DNA from: SMBSF63 sp034003545
GTDB lineage: Bacteria > Chloroflexota > Anaerolineae > Anaerolineales > Anaerolineaceae
Length of the DNA: 64,000 nucleotides
Assembly (NCBI GenBank): GCA_964447155.1
Contig: CAYURM010000008.1
Span: 38,196 to 102,195, forward strand
Reading direction: 5' to 3'
The translations under genes and the position numbers were made by a program. Below are positions 1 to 8,240 of this stretch, piece after piece (the stretch's first letter is position 1; every line of letters starts with the position of its first letter). The notes beneath the pieces were generated by a model. The model was not told the DNA's origin. It made no database searches and saw nothing but the letters and a program-made list of their open reading frames with translations.

Positions 1-1444
1 CCCCCTTGGTAAACATCACATAAGGGATATCTTCTTCAAAGACAGAGGCGGCCAACAAATCGCGCAGTTCATCCGGTAATTGCTGTTGATCCGATATTTG
101 ATGAAATGTGCTCATGCGTTTGCGATCCGAGTCAAATGGCAGCTCGGCTACGCGCGGCAGCGCGTTTTCCAGCTCCGACTTCCACAAACCAGCCTGGGCA
201 GCAGCCACCACCAGCGCCCCTTCTGTTGGGTCGCCTACGGCTGAAAACTCCTCCGCCTTCTTTTCCAGAACCGCGTCATTGCACAGACTGCCGCCGACGA
301 GCATCAACGCCACGGCATTATTCTCGTCAAGCACCGGTGCAACCGCCGCAGATTTGCTGACCGTAGGGCTGTAATCGCTCAGATTTTGCTGCAAATCCAA
401 CCGGTTGCCCGCCACATCCACCAGCGTCACCGTCATTCGATTCTCGGTCAGGGTGCCGGTCTTGTCAGAACAAATCGTGGTAACCGAGCCGAGGGTTTCG
501 ACCGCTGGTAATTTACGGATCAGGGCGTTTCGCTTGAGCATACGCTGGGCGCCAACCGCCAGCGCAATCGTGACCACCGCCGGAAGGCCTTCCGGCACAG
601 CAGCAACAGCCATGCTGATCGCCGTCAGGAACATGGTACGCAGGTCTTCCCCGCGCAGCAAACCCAAAACGATTACCACAGCGACGATCCCCAGGGCAAC
701 CATCGCCAACGTCTTTCCCAGCTGGTCCAAACGGCGCTGCAAAGGGGTCTGTTCACTGCCAACAGACTGGATCATCTCGGCAATCTTGCCCAGTTCAGTC
801 TGCATACCCGTTTCGGTGATCACAGCCGTGCCGCGGCCATAGGTTACAACCGTGCCCATAAAGATACGATTATGCTGGTCACCGAGGGCTGGGTGCTCTT
901 TGTGAATGGCATCCGTATCCTTTTCGACCGGTTCGGACTCACCGGTCAGCACCGCTTCCTGCACACGCAAATTCACGCTTTCCACCAGACTGCCATCCCC
1001 CGGGACAGCATTCCCCGCTTCGAGAGTGATGATATCGCCTGGCACCAGCTGCTGGGCTGGAAGTTCAACAATATGCCCATCCCTGCGCACCCGTACCGTG
1101 GGCACGGCCATTTTCTTCAAGGCCGCCATCGCCTGTTCAGCACGATATTCCTGGCTGAAACCCAAAATCGAGTTCAATACCACAATCACCAAAATCGCAA
1201 TCGCATCCTTGTATTCTCCCAACAGCAGGGTGATCACAGCTGAAATGATCAACATCACCACCATCGTCTCGGTGAGCTGCTCCCAGAGGATCTTCCACGG
1301 GCTTTTGGTGCCGCGATCCTCCAGTTCATTGAGACCATATTTCTCTTGCCGCCGGGCCGCCTCTTCGGAGGTCAGGCCGTGCTCAAGGTCACTATCCATT
1401 TCCTGGAGGACATCCTCCACTGTTTTTTCAAACCATCGGTTCAT
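1..1444 (-). CDS. P-type cation-transporting ATPase (IIA-like), C-terminus off the window
   Basis: Membrane pump that moves a divalent cation (Ca2+ or Mn2+ type) at the cost of ATP, with a phospho-aspartate intermediate. About 481 N-terminal residues are visible. They begin with a cation-ATPase N-terminal domain (MNRWFEKTVEDVLQEM), followed by TM helices, the actuator loop with VPGD and the TGES motif, the PEGLP stretch of the ion-binding helix, and the phosphorylation motif SDKTGTLT with Asp at residue 327. The start of the nucleotide-binding domain (DPTEGAL) follows. The ATG at 1444 has a GAGGG ribosome site. It lies behind a yybP-ykoY riboswitch, which points to Mn2+ as inducing signal and makes Mn2+/Ca2+ export the best guess. 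The rest of the gene lies beyond base 1, so ion specificity residues cannot be read. Confidence 0.93.
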   Translation of the reverse strand, partial: MNRWFEKTVEDVLQEMDSDLEHGLTSEEAARRQEKYGLNELEDRGTKSPWKILWEQLTETMVVMLIISAVITLLLGEYKDAIAILVIVVLNSILGFSQEYRAEQAMAALKKMAVPTVRVRRDGHIVELPAQQLVPGDIITLEAGNAVPGDGSLVESVNLRVQEAVLTGESEPVEKDTDAIHKEHPALGDQHNRIFMGTVVTYGRGTAVITETGMQTELGKIAEMIQSVGSEQTPLQRRLDQLGKTLAMVALGIVAVVIVLGLLRGEDLRTMFLTAISMAVAAVPEGLPAVVTIALAVGAQRMLKRNALIRKLPAVETLGSVTTICSDKTGTLTENRMTVTLVDVAGNRLDLQQNLSDYSPTVSKSAAVAPVLDENNAVALMLVGGSLCNDAVLEKKAEEFSAVGDPTEGALVVAAAQAGLWKSELENALPRVAELPFDSDRKRMSTFHQISDQQQLPDELRDLLAASVFEEDIPYVMFTKG

Positions 1445-1496
1445 TCGACCCTCTTTTCCAGTTAGAATTTGTCGATCCCATTGATACCATTTTAAC

Positions 1497-1645
1497 AAAA
1501 AAACCAACACAAATGTTGTGTTGGTCTCGCAAACGCGTTTCGCGCAAAGGTTACCGGGATTTCCTCACATGAAATTTTCTCACGCGGGATTGTATCCGTC
1601 TTGACGATAACCTAATTCCTGCCAAGGAATGCTACTCCCCAATCT
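1497..1645 (-). promoter_or_regulatory. yybP-ykoY (Mn2+-sensing) riboswitch with Rho-independent terminator
   Basis: Reading the minus strand, the leader holds the family landmarks in order: GGGGAGTAGC (1640-1631), a GGTTATCGTCAAGACGG segment, CCGGTAACCTTTGC (ending near 1543) and GCGAGACC (1530-1523). These are the conserved Mn2+-binding loop elements of the yybP-ykoY class. It is directly followed by a hairpin CCAACACAA/TTGTGTTGG and a run of seven T (1503-1497), so the read-out looks transcriptional. The downstream gene is a P-type ATPase, a known kind of target for this class. Motif match was by eye, not by covariance model. Confidence 0.9.
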
Positions 1646-1650
1646 ATCCA

Positions 1651-1679
1651 ATCATAAGTATTATCCTCCGATTTGTCAA
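1651..1679 (-). promoter_or_regulatory. Sigma70-type promoter of the riboswitch/P-type ATPase transcript
   Basis: On the minus strand TTGACA (1679-1674), a 17-base spacer and TATGAT (1656-1651). The predicted start falls a few bases before the riboswitch aptamer. Confidence 0.85.
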
Positions 1680-1799
1680 GAATAAACCTGGCCTATTTTC
1701 CCGCATTTAGCGAATCCTCTCCTTAAAATCACCCCAAAATGGTACAAACCTTGCAGGAAATGCGTACAATGGATTAAAACGATTTTTCTTGCACCATGC

Positions 1800-1805
1800 T
1801 ATAAT
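1800..1805 (+). promoter_or_regulatory. Extended -10 box upstream of the kinase-like gene
   Basis: ATGCTATAAT, a perfect TATAAT with an upstream TG. The same string appears before several genes of this window. The -35 region is poor, as usual for extended -10 promoters. If it is used, translation must begin at the downstream ATG at 1870. Confidence 0.55.
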
Positions 1806-1869
1806 GAATACGGCGATTCTTGATACAATCACCCACATTCAATATTCATTGGCTGGAACAGGGAGGGGT

Positions 1870-4425
1870 ATGAACACTCTGCTCGATAACGTATTTACCA
1901 TCCTGACATCATCTCCCGAGAATCTTGTGTATCATCTCGTGCTGGTATTTGCCATCATGGCGGCTTTTCAGGCTGTCATGGTGCTGCAGCGAAGAAGCGA
2001 AGGGAAACAATCCCGCCGCCTGATGTTAGGTCTCGCCGTTCTGCTGCTGGGGCAGCTTGTTCTTTTTGTGGCGAGCGCTTTCACCTGGCAGGGGCTGGCA
2101 AACCCCCAGCTTGTTCTCCCGCCGATTGACCGCGCCGTGACCATGATCAGCCTGACCTGGGCGGTGTGGTTGTGGGCTTTTCCAAAACCCAACCGCCTGG
2201 GCGATGCCATTGTCGCCATCCTCACCCTGGTGATGGTCATTTTCCTGATAATTACTTTCGTGCTCTGGAACCAAACACCCCTGACCAGCGGATTCAATAC
2301 TTCCCTGCTGGACACTGGCTGGAATGCACTCGGCATTTTCCTGGTCTTCGGCGGCCTGCTTGTATTGGTCATCCAGCGCGGGGAAGGCTGGGGCATGGGT
2401 GCCAGCTTTTTACTGCTGCATCTGGCCGGATTTCTGACCCATTTCATTTGGGCCAAAACCGGCGGCGATTATTCTGCCCCCTTGCGCCTGGCGATGTTGT
2501 GCGCCTATCCCCTGCTGCCCAGTCTGGTGCAGCATTTACAACCCGTTGAGGTTAAAGCCGCCGCTGCCCCTGTGGTTAAAATGTCGGCAGTAGAAACCCC
2601 GCTCCCGGTTACCACCCTTTCACCAGATATAGAACGCCGGCGCTACACTGCCGACCCGCGTTCCTCATACACCTGGCTGCAGCTGGCCGCAGAAGAAAAC
2701 GCCGCCCACACCCCCTACGCCATGGCCCGTGCCATTGCCCAGGCCATGGTTTCAGACTTATGCATCCTGGTCTCCTCCCCCCCACACGGGATGATCAACC
2801 TTGAATCAGGCTACGACCTGATCCAGGAAGAGGAACTTGCCCCGGCTGCCCTGCCACAAAAACAAATGCCCGCTCTGCACGAAGCACTCACCAGGGGGGA
2901 GGCGTTGATCATCAACAGCACCCCGGAAGCGATTGACCCGGCGCTGGAACAAATGGGAACCACGCTCGGCCTTGACCAGCCCGGCAACCTGATGATGATC
3001 CCGATCACCAGCAAGAATCTACAGGCAAGCGGTATCATGCTCCTCTCGCCCTACTCGAACCGCGAATGGAACCACGATGACCAGACCTACCTGGCCGGTC
3101 TCAGTGAGTTGATCGCCCAAATTCTGGAAAGAAAGCTCCACCCCGAAAAACTGGAAACAGCACCGCTCAAAAGAAGCCCCGACTTGCAGCAAGAACTGGC
3201 TATCACCCTCAGCAGCCTGTCGGCCATGCAAAAAGATGTGGAAGAATCCCAGGTCAAGATCACATCGTTGACCCAGGAACTGGAGCAAGCAAAAGAAGAT
3301 TCCCGTTCCTTCAAGGCTAACCTGGAAAAAGCGGTAGAAAGCCATACAGACCTGGAACGAAAACTGGCAGAAGCCCGCCAGAAACTCGCCGAACTCGACG
3401 CCGAAAACAAAAAGACAGCCAGCCTGGCGAAAAAGGACAAAAAAGCTGCCGAAAGCGCAGAAATAGCGAAACAGTCCGAAGAACTGGAAATTGCCCGGGC
3501 TTCCCTTGAACAGCTCAGCCTGGAAAATGAAAATCTGCGCCGTGATTTGGAAAACGCAAAAGCCGAATCTCCTGAGCTGGATGAACAATTCCGCACCACA
3601 CTGGAAGAATCAGCCCGGCTCAAAAACTCGCTGGCAAATGCCAACACCAGGATCGCACAGTTTGAAAGCCAGGCCAGCGGGCCTGCACCGCTTACCTCCA
3701 GTGACCAAAAAATGATTATCGCTCTCGGTCAGGAACTGCGCCAGCCGCTCGCTTCTATCGTTGGCTATTCTGACCTGCTGCTTTCCGAGAAAACCGGCAT
3801 CCTCGGCGCCCTCCAGCACCGTCTCATGCTGCGCGTCAAGCAATCGACCAAACGGATGACCGAGCTTCTCGATGATATTAATGGCATTATCAACCGTTCG
3901 GGAGACCGTGAAACAACCGTTGTAGCGGTAGACTTCAACGCCATCGTGGACAAAACCATCGCCAGGGTTGGCAATGGCCTGCGTGACAAAAATATCGCCC
4001 TGCATTTTGACCTGCCGGAAGACATCCCCTCCGTGCATGTCGACGAAGATTCCATGGAACAGGTCATTTTCTACCTGATGCAAAATGCCATCCTCGCAAC
4101 CCCACAGGAAGGGGAGATCAGCCTGCACGTCAACATTGAAGACGAAGCAGACCAGCCTCATTTCCTCATCCAGATTAAGGATTCGGGCGGCGGGATTGCC
4201 ATGGATGACCTGCCGCGGGTATTCTCACGCACTTATCTTGAAGACCATCCCGAAATCAGCGGCCTCGGTGACCAGGGCGTCGGGCTTTCCATTGCCAAAA
4301 CCCTGACAGAAGCACACCAGGGCCGCATCTGGGTAGAAAGTGAGATGGGAAGCTCGTCTACTTTCAGTGTATTATTCCCCTTCCGGCTTGACGAAGGCGA
4401 AATAGAAGAAATGACTACTGAGTAA
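1870..4425 (+). CDS. Membrane sensor histidine-kinase-like protein with GAF domain, lacking the phospho-acceptor His
   Basis: About 851 residues. The first ~235 form a multi-pass membrane region, followed by a GAF-like sensor (roughly 270-430) and a long Glu/Lys/Ala-rich coiled coil (about 440-610). A dimerisation/H-box region and an HATPase_c domain come next, with an N-box (FYLMQNAILATP), a G1 box (DSGGGI) and a G2 box (GDQGVGLSIA). The H-box reads LGQELRQPLASIVGYSDLL: the residue that should be the phosphorylated His is Gln621, so autophosphorylation in cis is not expected. The ATP site looks intact. I chose ATG 1870 because it follows GGGAGGGG and an extended -10 box lies at 1800; in-frame TTG 1789 and ATG 1804 would overlap that box. 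It is four bases from the LysM gene, so probably cotranscribed with the envelope genes. Confidence 0.85.
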   Translation: MNTLLDNVFTILTSSPENLVYHLVLVFAIMAAFQAVMVLQRRSEGKQSRRLMLGLAVLLLGQLVLFVASAFTWQGLANPQLVLPPIDRAVTMISLTWAVWLWAFPKPNRLGDAIVAILTLVMVIFLIITFVLWNQTPLTSGFNTSLLDTGWNALGIFLVFGGLLVLVIQRGEGWGMGASFLLLHLAGFLTHFIWAKTGGDYSAPLRLAMLCAYPLLPSLVQHLQPVEVKAAAAPVVKMSAVETPLPVTTLSPDIERRRYTADPRSSYTWLQLAAEENAAHTPYAMARAIAQAMVSDLCILVSSPPHGMINLESGYDLIQEEELAPAALPQKQMPALHEALTRGEALIINSTPEAIDPALEQMGTTLGLDQPGNLMMIPITSKNLQASGIMLLSPYSNREWNHDDQTYLAGLSELIAQILERKLHPEKLETAPLKRSPDLQQELAITLSSLSAMQKDVEESQVKITSLTQELEQAKEDSRSFKANLEKAVESHTDLERKLAEARQKLAELDAENKKTASLAKKDKKAAESAEIAKQSEELEIARASLEQLSLENENLRRDLENAKAESPELDEQFRTTLEESARLKNSLANANTRIAQFESQASGPAPLTSSDQKMIIALGQELRQPLASIVGYSDLLLSEKTGILGALQHRLMLRVKQSTKRMTELLDDINGIINRSGDRETTVVAVDFNAIVDKTIARVGNGLRDKNIALHFDLPEDIPSVHVDEDSMEQVIFYLMQNAILATPQEGEISLHVNIEDEADQPHFLIQIKDSGGGIAMDDLPRVFSRTYLEDHPEISGLGDQGVGLSIAKTLTEAHQGRIWVESEMGSSSTFSVLFPFRLDEGEIEEMTTE

Positions 4426-4429
4426 TCCG

Positions 4430-5788
4430 ATGAAGAACTTGAGAGAAATTCTGGTTGGCTTGTTCACCGCCATGGCTTCCATTATCATCGTTTTTGGCGC
4501 ACTCTCCCTGTCTGTTGCCGAAAATGAAACCGGCATCATTCCCGTGATCAACTCGCCAACCGCTGCCGAAGTGACGGCGGCAGTCACAGCTACTTCCCCC
4601 GCGGCGCTGCTTTCAGAAAAAACCCTGATTGTTGACGTAAAGGGAACCACCACCCCGCGCTCAACCCAAACAGACGCGCCCGCCGCTTCGCCAACGGTCA
4701 CCCCCACGGAAAGCTGCCAGCCTCCGCAAAACTGGAACAGCTACACCATCCGTGCCGGTGACACGCTCGAATCCCTCTCAAAAACCTACAAAACCAGCAT
4801 CAGCCAGCTCAAGGAAGCCAACTGCCTGGTCAGCGACACCCTCCTGCCCGGCACCATCCTGTATGTCCCGCCAGTCAAAGCCACGACCACCCCTACCCCC
4901 AAACCGAGTGCGACAGCCATCCAGTGCAGCACCCCGCCTTACGGCTGGACGACCTATACCGTCAAAATCGGCGACACATTGACCGCATTAAGCTACCGCT
5001 ACCAGGTCAGTGTGAAAGACCTGCAAACCTATAACTGCCTCGGCAATTCCTACGCCATCAGGGTTGGACAGCAGCTCTTCGTGCCCTACCGCGCTACCGT
5101 TGTGCCAACGACCCCGTCCGCGTGGACACCCTACCCAACCGCTACCTGGTCACCACCGGTCACCCTCACGCCCTACCCGACCAGCACATCGCAAACCGGC
5201 GCAAATACCGCCCCCATTGACCTGACCCTCTCTGGAGATGGAATCGCCGAAAACCAGTCCGCTGGTTCCGTCATTGGCAGCTTCGTCACCGCTGATGCTG
5301 ACCCCGGTGATACCCACACCCTGACCCTGGTCAACGCAGATGGCGGCCCCTTCACCATCTCCGGCAGCAGTCTGGTAACCACCGGCCCGTTGAACTACGA
5401 AGCCAAAAGCCTGTATACCATCCAGGTGCGTACGACGGACCGCGGCGGACTAGGCCTGACCAAGACTTTCTGGATCACCGTTACAGATGTCAATGAAGCC
5501 CCCACCAATATGACTCTCAGCGGCACATCCGTCACTTCCGGCCAGCCCGCCGGCACCGTGGTAGGCGTGCTGATGACCATGGACGTGGATAACGGTGATT
5601 CCCACACCTATACGCTATTTGGCGGAGAAACCGGCCCCTTCTCCATCCAGGGCAATGTCCTCGTCACCAATACGTCACTGAACGCAGAGATCAAGAATAA
5701 CTACAATATCATTATCCGCAGCACCGACCGCGGCGGATTATGGGTAGACAAGCAATTCGTGCTCAGTGTATTGCCTGCCGCACCCTGA
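4430..5788 (+). CDS. Membrane-anchored protein with two LysM and two cadherin-like domains
   Basis: 452 residues with an N-terminal signal/anchor helix (about 8-28). Two LysM modules follow (about 105-148, YTIRAGDTLESLSKTYKTS; about 172-216, YTVKIGDTLTALSYRYQVS), then a Pro/Thr/Tyr-rich linker. Two cadherin-like beta repeats (about 263-352 and 355-450) share the phrases DRGGL and VTDVNEAPTNMTLSG. LysM binds N-acetylglucosamine polymers, so the protein probably tethers to the cell wall and presents the beta domains outside. No catalytic domain is visible. It sits between the kinase-like gene and an LCP gene, which suggests one envelope operon. Ligand of the cadherin-like part is unknown. Confidence 0.8.
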   Translation: MKNLREILVGLFTAMASIIIVFGALSLSVAENETGIIPVINSPTAAEVTAAVTATSPAALLSEKTLIVDVKGTTTPRSTQTDAPAASPTVTPTESCQPPQNWNSYTIRAGDTLESLSKTYKTSISQLKEANCLVSDTLLPGTILYVPPVKATTTPTPKPSATAIQCSTPPYGWTTYTVKIGDTLTALSYRYQVSVKDLQTYNCLGNSYAIRVGQQLFVPYRATVVPTTPSAWTPYPTATWSPPVTLTPYPTSTSQTGANTAPIDLTLSGDGIAENQSAGSVIGSFVTADADPGDTHTLTLVNADGGPFTISGSSLVTTGPLNYEAKSLYTIQVRTTDRGGLGLTKTFWITVTDVNEAPTNMTLSGTSVTSGQPAGTVVGVLMTMDVDNGDSHTYTLFGGETGPFSIQGNVLVTNTSLNAEIKNNYNIIIRSTDRGGLWVDKQFVLSVLPAAP

Positions 5789-5808
5789 GGTGAAACGCAA
5801 TCTGCAAA

Positions 5809-6834
5809 ATGAGGAACCGTATCCTTCTGGGAATTTTAGCCGCAGTCCTTTTGGCCTGCGGCCTTCCCATTCGTTATGTTGACCCAGGCCAGCCGATACC
5901 TGCACTGCCCACGCTGGAGACTGGCCCGAACCGCCTTCCCAGCCTGACGCCCTTCCAGCCCCTGCCATTCACCCCGACCAGCACCATTCCGGTCATCCCG
6001 ACTTCCACCCTCGCGCCCTCCAGCACTCCCATGCCGTCTGCCACACCCTGGCCAACCCCATGGCTGATCCGGCCCACCCAGCAAGTCAACATCCTTGTGC
6101 TTGGGTCTGATGAGCGCCCTGGCGCAGGCTACCGCACCGACGTACTCATCTGGCTGTCGCTCAACCCCGCCGAAGGCACCGCCAGCATCATTTCCTTCCC
6201 GCGCGACCTGTATGTCAAAATCCCCGGCCATGATGACAACCGGATCAACGTGGCACATGCCTTCGGCTTTGAAACCCTGCAGGACACCTTTTCTTTCAAT
6301 TTTGGGGTGCGTCCTGACCATTACATCCTCACCAATTTTGGCAGTTTTATTGAAATTGTGGACAGCCTGGGCGGCATTAACGTGAACGCGGGGCGGGAAA
6401 TGACCGACAAATGCGACCTCCCCCAGGGAGACCGCGGCTACTGCACCGTCCCGGCCGGAATGAACCATATGGACGGCGAGACCGCCCTGTGGTATGTGCG
6501 CGCCCGCTACACCACCAGCGACTACAACCGCGCCCGCCGCTCGCAGGAAGTACTGATGGGCCTCTTCCGCGGGATGCTCTCGATCAACGCCGTCGCCAAT
6601 GCCCCGGCGCTCTACGAACAATACCGCCGCGGGGTCGAAACGGACATGAGCGTATCCGACATCCTGCCGCTCGTGCCGCTGGCCGCAGAAATCACCCAGC
6701 CCAACCGCCTGCGGTCCTATAACCTTGGCCCCGAGGAAGCAGCGCCCTTCACCATCCCTGAAACCGGCGCGCAAGTGCTGCTGCCCAACGTAGAAGCCAT
6801 CCAGGCCCTCCTCTGGCAGGCGTTAACCCCGTAA
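5809..6834 (+). CDS. LytR-CpsA-Psr (LCP) family lipoprotein
   Basis: 341 residues. The N-terminus RNRILLGILAAVLLACG is a lipoprotein signal with lipobox LLAC, followed by a Pro/Thr/Ser-rich spacer. The LCP domain starts near residue 85: VLVLGSDERPGAGYRTDVLIWLSL, then SFPRDLYVKIPGH, then RINVAHAFG, holding the Arg and Asp residues that bind the polyprenyl-pyrophosphate substrate. The C-terminal YVRARYTTSDYNRARRSQEVL is also typical. LCP enzymes move glycopolymers from a lipid carrier to peptidoglycan or protein. A lipid-anchored form replaces the usual TM anchor. It lies 20 bases after the LysM protein, supporting a joint wall-decoration role. Confidence 0.88.
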   Translation: MRNRILLGILAAVLLACGLPIRYVDPGQPIPALPTLETGPNRLPSLTPFQPLPFTPTSTIPVIPTSTLAPSSTPMPSATPWPTPWLIRPTQQVNILVLGSDERPGAGYRTDVLIWLSLNPAEGTASIISFPRDLYVKIPGHDDNRINVAHAFGFETLQDTFSFNFGVRPDHYILTNFGSFIEIVDSLGGINVNAGREMTDKCDLPQGDRGYCTVPAGMNHMDGETALWYVRARYTTSDYNRARRSQEVLMGLFRGMLSINAVANAPALYEQYRRGVETDMSVSDILPLVPLAAEITQPNRLRSYNLGPEEAAPFTIPETGAQVLLPNVEAIQALLWQALTP

Positions 6835-6887
6835 TCTGTAGCGTGTGACCACCAGTGAACCCGTCAAAACCACCCATCGCGTTCATC

Positions 6888-6972
6888 CTCCCGCAGGTTT
6901 CGAAGCAACAACCCCTTCCCGCCCATCCAGCAAGCAGCCTCTGAAACCCGCCGTTAAACCACCCTGCGGGAG
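6888..6972. repeat. 85-bp CTCCCGCAGG-bounded repeat, copy A
   Basis: Begins CTCCCGCAGGTTTCGAAG and ends CCTGCGGGAG, so the outer ten bases are perfect inverted repeats. It differs from copy B at only two interior bases. It lies in the 450-base gap after the LCP gene, which otherwise holds copy B and the recombinase promoter. Confidence 0.85.
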
Positions 6973-7020
6973 AGTTTCCCCAACCAGCTTAACGCTTCCC
7001 GCACGATGATTTCACCTCCC

Positions 7021-7105
7021 CTCCCGCAGGTTTCGAAGCAACAACCCCTTCCCGCCCATCCAGCAAGCAGTCTCTGAAACCCGTCGTTAAACCACCCTGC
7101 GGGAG
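7021..7105. repeat. 85-bp CTCCCGCAGG-bounded repeat, copy B
   Basis: Direct repeat of copy A, same length and orientation, 48 bases downstream, with two substitutions (CAGTCTC for CAGCCTC and CCGTCG for CCGCCG). Confidence 0.85.
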
Positions 7106-7208
7106 GTTTTCCCCACCATCAAATCATCCCCTTTAAGGAAAGAAGCACCATCGCTGGCTGCCCCAAACACAACCATCCAGAAATCGCAAAACTACCTCGA
7201 AATCACAG

Positions 7209-7237
7209 TTGACATTTTCTGTCAAACCATATACACT
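7209..7237 (+). promoter_or_regulatory. Promoter with overlapping dyad before the recombinase-like gene
   Basis: TTGACA (7209-7214), a 17-base spacer and TACACT (7232-7237). The -35 box is one arm of a perfect dyad, TTGACA-N5-TGTCAA (7209-7225), which could be a repressor site. The protein that binds it is not evident. Confidence 0.65.
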
Positions 7238-7285
7238 ATCTTTATAAAGCTATACGAAAGAAAGGTGAAGTAGAGGGCCATATTA

Positions 7286-8188
7286 ATGAATACTCCCCAA
7301 ACTGCGGTGCATATCACCCCCCGCACCCCGCTCCTCCCGGCTATCCAGGCTTGGGAAATCTATTTGAAAGATCAGGATCGCTCGCAATATACGATTAAGG
7401 CGTTCATCGGTGATCTCAACCTGCTGACAGAATACCTCTCGCCCGACCGAACCCTGGGCGATATCACCACCGGGGATCTGAACAATTTTCTCAAATGGCT
7501 TCAGGATGGCCGCGGTGTACCTTGCAGCCCCAAGAGCCTGGCCCGGCGCATCACCTCACTCAAGTCTTTTTTCCGCTGGCTGCATGAAAATGGCACCATC
7601 GCGGTTGATCCGGCCGAGAAAGTTGTCCAAAAATCTGTGATCAGCCCCCTGCCTATTGTGCTCTCGCCAGACGAACAGGCCAAAGTGATGGAAGCTGCCC
7701 AGGCCTATCGTGAAGAGGAAAAACCGGATGCCCGCCCCTACACCCTGCTCAGCCTGCTGTTAAGTACGAACATCAAAAAAGGGGAATGTCTGGCAATCCA
7801 AACCACCCACCTCGAACTGGACGCCCCACAGCCCTACCTGTTCGTGCGTTATGCCAATCCCAATTATCGCTACAAAGAACGCAAAATTGACCTGCCGCAG
7901 GAATGGGTTGAAGTCTACCAGGAATATCAGGCCCAATACCAGCCAGACGGCCCCATTTTTCCCTGGTCGCCGCGCCGCCTGGAATATCTACTGGAAGAAA
8001 TCGGCGAAAAAGCCGGTCTCGACAAGCACCTCTCCTTCGATATGTGCCGCTGGACAGCCGCCCTGAACGATTGGCGCAGCGGCATGGACCAGGAAAAAAT
8101 CCGCCAGAAGCTGGGCATCTCCAAGGTGCAGTGGCGCGAAGTCAGCATGAAACTGCGCAAGCTGGCCGCAAAAATGGAGAGTGCGTAA
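7286..8188 (+). CDS. XerC/XerD-like tyrosine recombinase with degenerate active site
   Basis: 300 residues. The N-terminal SAM-like core-binding domain (about 17-110: YLKDQDRSQYTIKAFIGDLNLL and SLARRITSLKSFFRWL) is clear. The C-terminal catalytic fold is recognisable but altered: the first Arg motif (usually TGLRxSE) reads TNIKKGE; the HxLRH motif reads HLSFDMCRW; the LGH motif reads LGISKV; and no Tyr occurs in the final segment, which ends VSMKLRKLAAKMESA. DNA binding is likely; strand exchange is not. Start ATG 7286 is the only one near the promoter at 7209-7237, although its ribosome site (AGAGGG) is only moderate. A hairpin terminator follows. It may act as an accessory DNA-binding protein; this is inference. 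Confidence 0.75.
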   Translation: MNTPQTAVHITPRTPLLPAIQAWEIYLKDQDRSQYTIKAFIGDLNLLTEYLSPDRTLGDITTGDLNNFLKWLQDGRGVPCSPKSLARRITSLKSFFRWLHENGTIAVDPAEKVVQKSVISPLPIVLSPDEQAKVMEAAQAYREEEKPDARPYTLLSLLLSTNIKKGECLAIQTTHLELDAPQPYLFVRYANPNYRYKERKIDLPQEWVEVYQEYQAQYQPDGPIFPWSPRRLEYLLEEIGEKAGLDKHLSFDMCRWTAALNDWRSGMDQEKIRQKLGISKVQWREVSMKLRKLAAKMESA

Positions 8189-8210
8189 ATCCCCCCGCAT
8201 TGAAAAATTT

Positions 8211-8240
8211 AACCTCCCGCGAAATTCAGGGGAGGTTTTT
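8211..8240 (+). terminator. Rho-independent terminator shared by the convergent recombinase-like and tilS genes
   Basis: AACCTCCC, ten-base loop, GGGGAGGTT, then T5. The end of tilS lies inside the hairpin, and the minus strand also has a T-rich tail after the stem. Confidence 0.8.

Noticed and set aside
5836..6774. 312-codon open frame on the minus strand
   Set aside because: Antisense shadow of the LCP gene, caused by GC-rich codon use.
6888..7105. CRISPR array
   Set aside because: Only two units, 85 bases long with inverted ends and nearly identical throughout; no short repeat/unique spacer pattern or cas genes.
7286..8188. Active prophage or integron integrase
   Set aside because: Catalytic residues are missing and no phage, cassette or attachment-site context is present.
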